Both the position numbers and the translations under genes were made by a program. The notes below the pieces were generated by a model. It did not search any database and had not been told where the DNA came from. It saw only the letters and a program-made list of their open reading frames with translations. A DNA stretch of 64,000 bases, from contig NW_006768768.1 of assembly GCF_000204055.1 (NCBI RefSeq), forward strand, positions 2,255,088 to 2,319,087. Direction: 5' to 3'. Below are positions 22,917 to 33,670 of the stretch, in pieces. Numbering within the stretch: the first letter of the stretch is position 1; each line of letters begins with the position of its first letter. Source of the DNA: Melampsora larici-populina 98AG31. Its lineage: Eukaryota; Basidiomycota; Pucciniomycetes; Pucciniales; Melampsoraceae.

Positions 22917-25184
22917 ATGCTTTCAACCAGGACAGGGATACAGGCTATCACGGGCAAGATCAAGATCGATGAAGCACTCTTGATATTTTATCTCACCATC
23001 CCAGCCCTTGGCACTCAAGTGGTTTGGTGGGCACATTTCTCCATAGGATATTCAGGCCGGAGACGATCTCACTGAAAGTCTGCTACAAACAGGTCGACCG
23101 AGATGGGCCAAGCATCTCCTTACCTACTTTCGCTCGGGATGTCTAAAAGTGGAATTGCAGTAGTGTTCTTAGCTGGACCATTGAGTGGTAAGATTCGAGA
23201 CGAATACTGTTTTTCTTTCCTATCTCGTTCGACTTCAGGCTGATCAAAGCTAGTGTGGTCATTTTCATAGGACTGATCATGCAACCTATTGTCGGTTGGC
23301 ATCCAATTCTCCAAGACTCATTCTCATGAATCACCAATTCTTTCTCACATGATCATCTCGATCCGCTTACTATTGAAACGAAATCGTAGGAATCTATGCC
23401 GACAGCTGTAAGCATCGTTTAGGCCGTCGGCGACCATTCATGATGCTTGGAGGTCAATTTAATACTCTTCTCTTGATAAAGATAACAATCCACATGTACC
23501 TGATGACCGACCCGTCTTGGCTTCTTAGGTCTTGTCACGGTACTGTCGATCATCTCCTTTGTTTGGGCTCGCGAACTGGTCGGATTTGTTATTGATATTG
23601 GATCTGATTGGGTACTTTCTTCTGCCTTTGCACCCTCTCTTTCCCTAAGAGGTTCGATCGCTTGAATAACTACTAATGTACGAAAATACATATATAGCAT
23701 CGAACCATCACCATCTGGCTGGCTGCATTTGCATTCTATCTGATGTCAGTGACACCATCTTTTCCGCAACGTATATATCCGTAAAGGAGATTGGCTCCGC
23801 GTAGGCGAAATATCGATCTATCCAATGATATCACACTAACTTGGCTTTGTTCGGGCTTAATTGTACACAAATAGGGATTTCTCACTGAATGTTGTCATGG
23901 TCACATCCCGATGCCTGATTGTCGATATCCTTTCATCCGACAGACAGGCTATAGCGAATGCTTACTACTCTCGCATAGCCGGAATAGGCGCTGTATCACT
24001 CTACTCTATCTCCGAAGCGAATTTACCAAAGCTACTGAACAGCTCGTCTACTCAACTCAAACTGATCACAATGATGTGCACTGCAATCTTCATCATCACT
24101 CTATCTATCACCTGTATGATGGTTCGGGAAAAACCTTTACAGATTACAAAGACCTCAGTTCCAAAGCTCTTAGAGATTTATCACAGATTATATCAGGCTT
24201 GGGTAAGACTCGGAGAAGACAGTAACGTGAAGAGGATTTGTTGGATCACGTTTTGGTCATCGATCGGTTGGTTTCCGGTTTTATTTTATTCGAGTACTTG
24301 GATCGTGGAGATATGGACCATGACCACCAAACAACAAGATCGAGAACAAGCAACCAGGATAGGAAGTCAAGCTTTGTTATCTCAATCAATCGTTTCTTTG
24401 ATCGCAAGTATAATTCTACCAATTTGGTTCAAAGGAAGTAGGCAATTGGCAAAATTATGGATGTCGGCTTTGTGTCTGTTAAGTATAATGTTAGTAACTA
24501 GTTGGGTCTGGGCGAAGGAGGTTCGCTTAGCCAGTGGAATGATAGGTATTCTTGGAATCAGTTGGGCTGTGACACTGTGGGCTCCAAGCACTTTGGTACG
24601 TCTTTTTGAAACTGATATATGCCCCTAAGAATGATTGACGAGTAATGCCTGTACTGATTTAATTGATGATTTTCTATCCTTCTTCCACGTTAACTTTCAA
24701 AATATTGAAGCTAGCACAAGAGATATTGGATGATCCAATTGATCCGCATACCGTTATTCCTCTGAACCAATATCGACCTTCTTCGACCCATGTGCACCCC
24801 TCATCAAACCCAATACATCATGTGGATGATGATGAATATGAGGGTCTGCTAGATGACCTTCAAGGATTTGATCATCCAGCGACTGATGAGAATCTGGCTG
24901 GTACCATTTATGGAATTCAAAATATATTTGCTGTAATACCTCAATTGCTAATCAATCTCTTTGCATCTGGGATTTTCAAAATTGTGAAAAAAGATAATGA
25001 TGGTCCTGGAGGTATTACAATGGTATTTGTGTGAGTTTTTTTGTTCTATGTGGATTAGGTGTTCCTACTGATCAAAATGGCTCTTTTGACAATTAGCCTC
25101 GGAGGGTTTAGTGCTGTAGTCTCTGCTTGGGGTTGTTGGAAGTTGATTGGTAAGATACATCCAAAGCAACTGGGAAGAGTTTGA
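22917..25184 (+). CDS. GPH-family sucrose/alpha-glucoside-H+ symporter (SUT-like)
   Basis: Nine exons: 22917-23026, 23093-23187, 23271-23294 (a 24-nt micro-exon), 23390-23452, 23529-23611, 23698-23744, 23875-24595, 24711-25030 and 25097-25184. All are GT-AG, frame holds throughout, and the product is 516 aa, the usual length for plant SUT and yeast Sut1/alpha-glucoside permeases. Diagnostic motifs are S-T-E-M-G-Q-A-S-P-Y-L-L-S-L-G in TM2, G-P-L-S-G-L-I-M-Q-P-I-V-G, and the loop 2-3 signature L-G-R-R-R-P-F. D-F-S-L-N comes before TM5, and A-G-T-I-Y-G-I-Q-N with Q-L-L near the C-terminus. Twelve membrane segments are expected in the plasma membrane, importing sucrose or maltose-type sugars with protons. 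Residues after about 400 form a His/Asp-rich cytoplasmic loop. The start is the first ATG; a longer N-terminus with an upstream exon cannot be excluded. The substrate is inferred. Confidence 0.85.
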
Positions 25185-26039
25185 TCTGAGTGAAAAAATG
25201 GGTGTCATGTTTCTCTTCCTTGAAGATACATCAGGGCAGATTGCAAGAAGTGAGGTTATGATTGAGTGTCAGGAGAATGTATTTCTCAATTTTCTACGTA
25301 CCTTCTTTTGTATTATATGGATAGTCATGGATTTGGATTTGGATCAGGTTGTGGCTCTGCTGTATGTATTGTATAAACCTGTGAAGCCCTGCCTTCCACG
25401 CCCAACGTTAGCTGAAGGTTTCAATGCACTGATCACTAGTTTTGTTGCAGTTCATTGTGCACTAGGAGTGAGCTTCTAGATACAAGAATAGGTTACAAAG
25501 ACTTGTGACATGGCCATGACAAAGTATATGCAAGCCATCTCCATTGCTTGAGGTTTGCACTCTTGTGCCAACTTTTCTGCAAAATTCTTTCATCACCTTT
25601 TCAAATAATGAAGAAACGGTTTACGTTCATTGATTATTTAAAATCTGGCGGATGATCTTAACCTTCAGTTCTTCCCACTTCTTTACTTCTTTACTGAAGG
25701 AAATGAAATGCTTCTCCAAAAAGTGTTCTCAGCTTTCAAGATCTACTTTTCATATGATCATTGTTATGATTCATATATAACTTTGGTTCCACCTGCCTAT
25801 CCCTTTTTATGTTACTTTGTAATACTTTTTTAGTCTGCCCCATAGTGGACCTTTTGATTGCTTTGAGTCAGGTGCACCGTATATAAATTCTATACCACTA
25901 CGACTTGTTCTTATATGCACATGCACCTAGGACTCTACACCCTGATTCTGGCTAAAAAATCTTATCATGAGTTTTAGCTCAAACCATTCCATGGAGCCGC
26001 AGACACTTTGAATAATATCAGTACCCCTACTTGTGACCC
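25185..26039. other. Intergenic, no gene recognised
   Basis: Presumably the transporter 3' UTR followed by AT-rich DNA. The open frame at 25147-25479 (+) overlaps the transporter end in another frame and has no recognisable feature. Confidence 0.4.
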
Positions 26040-26084
26040 TAATGTGATGGATATACTGTCCTCATTCGTTAGATTATCCAATGA

Positions 26085-26755
26085 AGAGAAGGCTAGGAGA
26101 TTGAGGACTTGCTCTTGATTTCAATGCTCCAAAAAAGGTCACCAAGCTAATGACTGTCCAAACCATGGAAAGAAGGGGAAAGATATGTATAGTGCTAAGA
26201 TTGCTGAGTTAGCGGGAATATTAGCTGCTTTAGGAGGAAGAGATGGTGATAAAGGAGAGGGGATTAGTCATGCTGATGAATCAAAAAATGGAGGCCCTCG
26301 AGCCTGAAGGTTGTGCCTAGCTTGAGGTCAAAGGACATTAGGGATAATTTAGAAATTGGAGCTAGGGCAATTGTAACCTGCAAAAGTGACAATCCATGTC
26401 TGTTTATGCCTTTCTCATTTCATTTGTCCCATCTCCCATGCGCCACACCACTTAAAATTTCACCAACCCACCTCCTCATAGACTCTGGGGCAACTCATAA
26501 TGTTCTTGGAGAAGCCTATGCCTCAGGAGCCGGACTCCTGCATTACACAGTGTATACTTCAAGAGATGTGACTGGATTTGATGGATCCAGGACAACATTG
26601 TGTTATGAAATTAACCTCACTATAGACCAAGATCCAACCCACTCACACTTCATCATTACACTGATTAAGAACACTTAGGACAGAACTTTAGGTATTCCTT
26701 GGATCAAGAGCAATCACCACAAGATCAACTGGCTACAAGGCACAGTTAATTGAAG
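26085..26755 (+). pseudogene. Gypsy gag zinc knuckle and aspartic protease remnant
   Basis: The zinc knuckle residues C-x2-(K)-K-G-H-x4-C lie near 26118-26160. The open frame 26313-26678 carries the retropepsin signature L-L-I-D-S-G-A-T-H-N. After one stop the frame continues with the L-G-I-P-W-I-x(4)-H-x-I-N-W motif typical of this protease group. Stops and frame breaks make it non-functional. Confidence 0.65.
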
Positions 26756-26814
26756 ATGATTTCTAAATACAGCAGCAATGTCAGACCCACCACCAATGTT
26801 GCCACCCTTGTCAC

Positions 26815-27370
26815 ACACCCACCAGACAGACACTAGCCCGCATTGTGGCTGTACCTAAAGCCTTGTCATCTCCAAAAACCACCCCTACGGACCTAATAGG
26901 ATGTCATAAGGGGAAAGCTATGACATTTGACAAGGGGGCATGTATCAGTCTTGATACATTATGGCCCCCACAATTTGGGTGTGACCTGTTTCCTGTTGAC
27001 CCTGTACCCAAAATAGCTGGCAAGCCCCTTTGAATCCTAGAGCTTAACCCGGACAACACCATACACACAATGCATCTGATAACGACACAGGAATTGAGTA
27101 CACACCTCTCAAAGAGGAACTTACAACCATTGTGGCTGTGTCAACAGTCTCATCATATCCACAAACCACCCCTATCAACTCAATGAAGGACCATATGGGG
27201 CAAGTTAGGACACCTGACAAGGGGGCACATATTCTTTTAGATAAACCATTGCCCCCGCAATGTGAGTTTGATGTGCTTTTTATCAATCCCTTACCTGAGA
27301 CAGCTGGCAAGCCCCTTCCCCTCCTAGAATTTGTATCAGACTCAGCAACCAACGTCAACCACACCGACCC
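26815..27370 (+). repeat. Two tandem coding repeats in the gypsy pol linker
   Basis: Two diverged units of about 285 bp, starting near 26838 and 27128, each encode (I/V)-V-A-V, then P-x-T-T-P, D-K-G-A-x-I-x-L-D, P-P-Q and A-G-K-P-L. They lie directly after the protease, so they belong to the retroelement polyprotein. The first copy has a stop after A-G-K-P-L. Confidence 0.6.
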
Positions 27371-27527
27371 AAGAACAAGACCCAACTGATCTAGTGATGG
27401 AAAAGGATGACCATGCGGCTGTGAAAGCAGCCTTGGTTAGATAAAAAACTTGGGATACAATTACATCCAACACGCAAACCCCCCCGCCGGGGACTGCGAC
27501 TGCGCTGCGACAGCGTTCACAGTGTAA

Positions 27528-27862
27528 TTTTACTAGTCACTGGCAGGCCAGTGAGTTCCATTCACCTCAATCCAATCTCAATTCAATGTCAGTTCAATAT
27601 CAGTTTGATGTCCAATTATGTTTGAGTGGGGGGTATGCATGGGCTGCATAATCTCTCAAACCTTGCAGACATTCTGACACCTTCATGTGTGGACATGCAA
27701 CCGAACTTTATTCCAGTTCATTCTGGAAGGTTGTTTGTCTGCTACTCTAGGCCAAACATTGAGATTGGATTGATATTGAACTGACATGGATTTGAGATTG
27801 GATTGAGATTGGATTGAGCTGGACGTACTCACTGGCCTGCCAGTGAGTAAAATGACACTGTG
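27528..27862. mobile_element. Foldback MITE with about 100-bp arms
   Basis: The left arm begins CACAGTGTAATTTTACT and the right arm ends with its complement. Both arms hold the subterminal near-palindrome CACTGGCAGGCCAGTG and short CAATC-rich repeats. GTT directly flanks both ends, a possible 3-bp duplication. The loop is about 140 bp. It is nested in the GC-rich TIR element. Confidence 0.6.
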
Positions 27863-28576
27863 GTTGTGGTCGAGCCGCTGTTGCAGTGAACCAGACAGCC
27901 CCTAAGGTACACCTGGGACGCCGCGCGGGGTTGCCTGCGGTTTTCCCGGGCCGCTGTTGCAGTGAAAGCACCGCAGGGGGTACCCTGCGACACAGCGAAT
28001 ATGTTTTCTATAGTTATATTTTATTATACTTTCTTTAGTCGAATTCGTATTAGGGCAGTTCAAGTTTGGGTTTTAAGGCACATTTTTACGTTTTAAGACA
28101 TGCTCGATGTCCTTAAACCAAAACACATAATTTAAGACCACCGAGCCACCTCTCGAGGTGGCTCGGTGATTTATAAATTATAAGTTGACTTATAATTTAT
28201 AAGTCTTTTGGCTCATAGACAAAAAAATCGGGTGAGAGCAGGTGAGAAACAGTTCAAAGACGTTCACCTGCCCTCTCCCTCTCCCATACCCTTTTCCACC
28301 GTCTCTTTCTCTGCCATACCCTGTCTCAACCGTCTCTTTTTCTGCCATACCCTCTCCCGATCACCCCTTCCTTTCCAATTTCACTTTTCAATCACCTCAT
28401 CCTCATTCACTTTTCGATCACCTCATCCTCACCTCATCCTCCTTTGCTTATCGTGTGGTCCTCAAATCCAATCCTCATTTCACTCTACAAATCTCTATCA
28501 GCTTCAATTCATCATCCTCTTCGTACACAACTCTTTCAATTCAAACTCTTCAATCAGCTCATCTACACAACCAATC

Positions 28577-28865
28577 CCCAATCTCAATCAATCACCTTCT
28601 ATCTCTATTGACTTCAATCTGAATCAGGATCTGACTTAATCAAATCAATCAAATTAATCAATTCAATTCAAATCAAATCGAATCGAATCAACTCAAATCA
28701 TTTCAATTCAAATCAATTCAAATTGAATCAATCACCTTCTATCTCTATCGACTTCAATCTGAATCAGGATCTGACTTAATCAAATCAATCAAATTAATCA
28801 ATTCAAATCAAATCGAATCGAATCAACTCAAATAATTTCAATTCAAATCAATTCAAATTGAATCA
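28577..28865. repeat. Direct duplication in the Harbinger accessory 5' leader
   Basis: A unit of about 140 bp occurs twice in tandem (about 28582-28725 and 28726-28865) with few differences. It is embedded in an AATCAAATCAA-type low-complexity tract upstream of the accessory gene start at 28959. It is probably untranslated leader. Confidence 0.75.
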
Positions 28866-28958
28866 TTTTAAATCATCTCAAATCATTTCAATTGAATCAA
28901 AACAAATCCTTTCAAATCTCAATTAATCAATTGAATCGAAACAACATTCTAAAGCACA

Positions 28959-30840
28959 ATGGCCACATCGGAGCAACCTGCTAGTTCAGTAAGTCCTCTG
29001 TCTTCCCAAATCTCTGATACGCAGGAGCTGACATCAGAAATCTCGTCAGGTTGCCCGTACACCTCGCCGAACTAAAGCTCAGCTTGAGGCAGATCTTGCT
29101 GCAAGCGGACACACAGGCAAGGGTAAGCCTACACCTGCTGAAGTTCGAAGATCACTCGTGGCCGCCAAAGCACGACATCAATCAGCTCAACCGATTTCTT
29201 CAGGATCAAAGGCTCAAAAACCTCGAACTCCTAGTGCAAAAGCTAAACCCCTCCTGAATCAAAATCGAATCCCAGTTCAGCAGCACCTCCGTCCTCATCG
29301 TCGTACCAAGCCCCACCCCTTCAAAAACTTGACTACGAAGAAATTATTGCCAATCTAGATCGTCCTAATGTCCGAAATGCCCTGTTTGGTGGTGGTGGTG
29401 GCAAAACTAAGGTCACTGGACAATCAATGCTTCCACAAAAGATTTTGAATGAATTAGCAAGAACTATTGAGAACAATTACAATATTCGAAACAAGACTAC
29501 AAAAATGAGACTTACTGGGCGTTCACTCAAGCTGCGAATGGATTGGTGGAAAGGAAACTATATGAAAGCGAAACGTTTGAATGCAGATACCGGTTCTGGA
29601 ACTAGCAAGAAGGACAACCAGCGTGGAATTTGGACTCTTGCCGAGAAGCACGAGTCTTTATGTCCTTGTTTCGAGCAGTTGAACGAGATCTTCAAAGATA
29701 AAGGAAATGTAAACGCATTTGGTATCATGGATAGCGGACTTATTGAAGATCAAGATGGTGAAGAAGAAGAATGTGATGAAGATGAGGAAGGCGAAGATCA
29801 AGATGGTGAATGGGAAGAAGATGAAGAAGAATTTGGAGCTGGAAAGGAAATAGTTGTCTCGGATTCTGAAGACAATCAACAATCCCAAGACAATTGACGT
29901 CAAAAGGAGATAGTTGTCTCAGATTCTGAAGACAATCAAGTCAAACATCCAACCACCAAAAGCGACCATGACGATAGCTCTGATGATGGCCTTCCCCCCC
30001 TCTTACTCCCCGTTTGGATATGGACAATGATTTGGAAATTGGAAATATCAAAGGTAAAGGGCCTGCGCCAAAGAAGCGCACTAGAAGTGTAAGCTTTTTC
30101 TTTTGATCATTTTTCCAATTTTGATCATTACTGATCTTTTTATATCCTCTTCTTTGTTTTGTTCAATTCAATTTATCTAGGAAAAAGGTCTCACAGCATC
30201 TGAACTCGCACTTGACAACACGACCGATGACGAGATCACTGAAAGAAAAGTTGTACAGCCTGCGCCAAAGAGCCTGATTGGGGCCTCAACCTCAGCTTCA
30301 ACCACTACCAGACGATCTCAAACTACGGGAGCAAAGGCTCAATCCACCAGCAAGGAAGTCAAGCCTAGGATTCGGGGTCAAACTTCCAAATCCGCCGCTT
30401 CGGGCCGCCACTCTAAGACTAAGACTTTGGCCAGTTGTGGCTTGGATCCTCTACTGTCAATCGATCCGGCCAATGTTCGAACCAAGGATTTCAAGCATCC
30501 TCTAGCATCAGCCCTTCAAAGTACAAGCGAGCAGAAGATGGAGGTCCTCAGGGAGAATTTGAATTGGCGACACGAGTTTGAGAACACAAAGTACAACGAA
30601 GCCAAACGTAAGGAAATTGATGCAAAAAAGGAGTTAAAAAGCGAATTGGACTGGAATAGAGAAAAGTATCACCTCGATCGCAAGGAGGCCAGGGAGAATG
30701 CTGCTGCAGAGGCCATTATCCGTGAACGACAGGAGAGAAATCAACTAGCAAAAGATCTTGCTATATCAGGCAAGACACCAACCGAAGTCCTAGATTTTTT
30801 GAATGTTGTCTTTCCCCCCAAGGCACAAGAAGATCGATAG
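28959..30840 (+). pseudogene. Harbinger accessory Myb/SANT-like protein gene (frameshifted)
   Basis: This is the second gene of the Harbinger element. It starts at ATG 28959; a first intron of about 60 nt ends near 29035, and a second lies at about 30091-30180. It encodes a basic N-terminal region and a SANT/Myb-like region at 29427-29700, with G-R-S-L-K-L-R-M-D-W-W and C-P-C-F-E-Q-L. A strongly acidic Glu/Asp tract follows, then a charged, probably coiled-coil C-terminus at 30427-30840. Such proteins bind the TIRs and help bring the transposase into the nucleus. Three breaks occur: a one-base shift in a C run near 29252, a TGA at about 29895, and a one-base shift in a C run near 30000. Both C-run shifts would be cured by one extra C, so assembly error is possible. 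The domain call is by pattern. Confidence 0.6.
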
Positions 30841-31874
30841 GAAATTTTTATTCTTTTTATCAAGACTTCAACTCTCAGCCGTATTCAATCTTCAATTTTA
30901 TTCATCAGTTCAATCTGTCAATCTTATTATTGTTATTACCGGTCTCAAGCAGTTGTTCAAGCAGTCAAGTTTTCTATTGTCTTTAAAAAATTCAATCAGT
31001 CAATCATCAACCGGTTTCGTTTTTTAATCAATTCAAAACAACTCAGTCAATTTCAATTTCAACTCAATCACTCAATCAATCTTATTATTGTCTTTAACGA
31101 TTTTGTTTTTCCAAGAAGTCAATCAGTCAATTTTGTCATTGTCTTTATTTGTTTCATCAAGACTTCAACTCTCAGCCGTATTCAATCTTTAGTTTTATTC
31201 ATCAGTTCTCTTTCTTACCGGTTTTGTTTATCAATTCAAAACAACACAGTCAATTGGTCAATTTTGACTTTATTTGTTAGTTCAATCAGTCAATCTCATT
31301 TCATCAAGACTTCAATCAGTCAATTTCGACTACCTTTCAACTACCTCACCCTCTAAGGCGCACTGACAGGTTTCAGGTGCCTTCTTCCCATCTGGTCTTG
31401 TGATTGGGATTGACAGGACTCAAGCCAATCACATTCCATTTCACATTCCTTTGATTTTTTGTTATCATTCAATAGATGGTCAATCACGTAAACATGAAAA
31501 ACTTTTTACTTCGCTAAAAAATAAAAAAAATGTAAATTTTCCTTCTATCACATAAACATAAAAAAACTTTTTATTTACTTCCCTAAACAATAAAACAATA
31601 AAACAAATGTAAATTTTCCTTTGTCTTCTTTTGTCAGTGCACTCTTTTGTAGAGTTAAAAAAAACTTTTGAATGTGAATGAATTTACTTTGTTTGCATGA
31701 ACATTTATTGAGATTGAGACACATCAAACAAAATGTGAGTTGAATTAATTGGATGAAAGAGCAAGTGAACAAACATAAAGTGTGTCTAAGTTGAGAATTC
31801 TCATGAAATGGAAATACAATTCTATTGAATAAACAAAAAGTGTGTTTAATGAACAAATGTGAAATACAACTTTA
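30841..31874. other. Intergenic between convergent Harbinger genes
   Basis: The tails of the two convergent genes and low-complexity DNA. A roughly 35-bp stretch beginning ATCAAGACTTCAACTCTCAG occurs twice (near 30859 and 31156), with TCAATCAGTCAAT-type repeats between. No further gene. Confidence 0.55.
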
Positions 31875-33259
31875 TCAAACAATGGGAAGGACACCACTTT
31901 CCCAGCAGTAAGCAACAGCATGATCACGCACAAATTCCCTCATTGATCTTCCACGCTCCACCTCATCAGCATCCATGTCCAAATTCTCATTGATAGCAGG
32001 TTGGTCAATTTCATTATCAATGATATCTTGTGAAATAATGTCCCACGCATTTCCAAATTTTGCCAGCATGTTGTTGAGTATCAAACAACACCAAATCCAA
32101 TCCAGAATGTGTGACATATCTTCTGGATTGTTCAATGCCAGGCGTAAACACTGTAGTGAGGCCCAGCGGAGCTTACTGACTCCAATGGAATGCTCATTAC
32201 ATACTCGTACTTTGGCCACACACCAGTTGAATTCTTGATTTCTGCTAACCTCTGCAGCTTGGCCTTTGTAAGACGGAACAACTGTCTCGGTTGGTGTATA
32301 CGCAGAGTCGGCGATGAGGTACTCGCCTGTCACAAATGAACACAGATGAGTGAGTACGAATTACTTGGATAGGCGGTCAAAAACGTACCTTCATCAAAGT
32401 ATCTTTCTGGATTGATGGCAATGTTGGTTTTGTTAAATACCGTACTATCACAACAAGAGCCTGGCCACCCAGCATAGGCATAAGTGATTCTTCGATCGCA
32501 ATCACAGATGATTTGAACATTGATAGAGTATCTGTGCTTGCGATCGAAGAAAACCTCTCCATCAACTCCGGGTCTTTGAAATAAGGGGATAGTTGTCCCG
32601 TCGACGAAGCCAACGCATCCTGGAAAGCCGTCGCCATCGAGTACATGGGAGATGGCCTTACGCCTTTTGCTGTTTGGCCATTGAAGGTAAGATTTCCCTC
32701 GATCCAAGATTGCCCGGCGTGTACAGTTGATGACAGTTCCACGGCCGACTTTGTAGTTTCGAGCAAATCTACCAACGGAAGCACCGTTTCCGTTGCTTCC
32801 TAAACGCTCCAAGGTGATAGCAAGTTGTTGTTCGATAGGTGGTGGCGGGTTCCGGCTAGTTGAAAAGAACACTGGGTGGGTCTCTATCAACGCGAGAAGG
32901 GCATTGAAACCCTCAGGAGACGTTCTCATGGCTTGTTGAAAATCGGTACATCGATCACGTAACATGTCCTTCAGATTGAACGGACTGGCTAGAGGAGCGC
33001 GAAATCGAGGGACTAAGTATCTGGTCTTCAAAACCAAAATCAGGCATTCAGCCCATTCATCTTCGTCATCAAAGAGGTGATCATAGAGTTCGGCCATCTC
33101 AGGATCGTCAGGGTAGAACAAGCTGCCATCGGTGGGAAGGTCATCCATATCTTCAACTCCATCTATCCCAGGTAATGAAAGATTTGATTCCGCATGTGCA
33201 AAGACAGATAGTTCAGTGAGTTCACGGAGCATCTTTGCTTGTTCTGACATTCGAGGCAT
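31875..33259 (-). CDS. PIF/Harbinger DDE transposase (HARBI1-like)
   Basis: Two exons, 33259-32389 and 32326-31875, with a 62-nt intron (phase 1). The product is 440 aa and is intact. A helix-turn-helix-like region (V-G-R-F-A-R-N-Y-K-V-G-R-G-T-V) precedes the DDE_4-type nuclease. The first catalytic Asp is in G-F-V-D-G-T-T-I-P, and the second is in P-G-S-C-C-D-S-T-V-F. The conserved L-I-A-D-S-A-Y comes right after the intron, and a later N-E-H-S-I-G-V-S-K-L-R-W corresponds to the acidic-residue block. Length and motif order fit HARBI1-like proteins, which cut at the TIRs and insert at 3-bp AT-rich sites. The start is the first ATG; the frame is open a few codons further without ATG. It probably needs the accessory protein of the same element. 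Confidence 0.85.
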
Positions 33260-33670
33260 CGAGTCGAGCTGATTCAAGATGGTTTGATGAGGTTGATTTA
33301 GGTTCTTGTCGAAGATGATGGTGTACGGGCAAGATGCAGAGGCTCTTCAGCTCAGAAAGCAAGTGGGATCTGAGTCTGATCTCTTTTACCAGTGGATACT
33401 CCATGGTTGATCATTGGCAACAAAAAAGAATGTCGGTTGGACTCATTGGCAAAAAAAGAAATGTCCGTTGGACTCTTTTGTGCCTTTGTCTCAAAGGCGT
33501 TGAAACTTATATTTGCAACATTTTAAGGAACCCAAGCAGGCTTTTTAGGCATGCTCGCGTCATAAAAAGCCTGCTCGCTGGCTTTTTTTCAAATGCTCGG
33601 AATCCCAAACTTGAACTGCCCTATTATACTTTTTATTTTTTTCTTCAAAAAATAATTTCTCTTTTACAAA

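Larger units (their letters stand above)
28052..33622. mobile_element. PIF/Harbinger transposon, complete two-gene element
   Basis: The terminal inverted repeats AGGGCAGTTCAAGTTTGGG (28052-28070) and their exact complement (33604-33622) enclose 5571 bp. ATT flanks both ends (28049-28051 and 33623-33625), a 3-bp duplication as expected for this superfamily. It carries a transposase gene (31875-33259, -) and a DNA-binding accessory gene (28959-30840, +), convergent. A strong subterminal palindrome (CCACCTCTCGAGGTGG) lies near 28145. Confidence 0.8.

Noticed and set aside
28208..28639. 143-codon plus-strand open frame rich in Ser/Pro/Phe
   Set aside because: Pyrimidine-rich low-complexity leader of the Harbinger accessory gene, with the downstream part duplicated in tandem.
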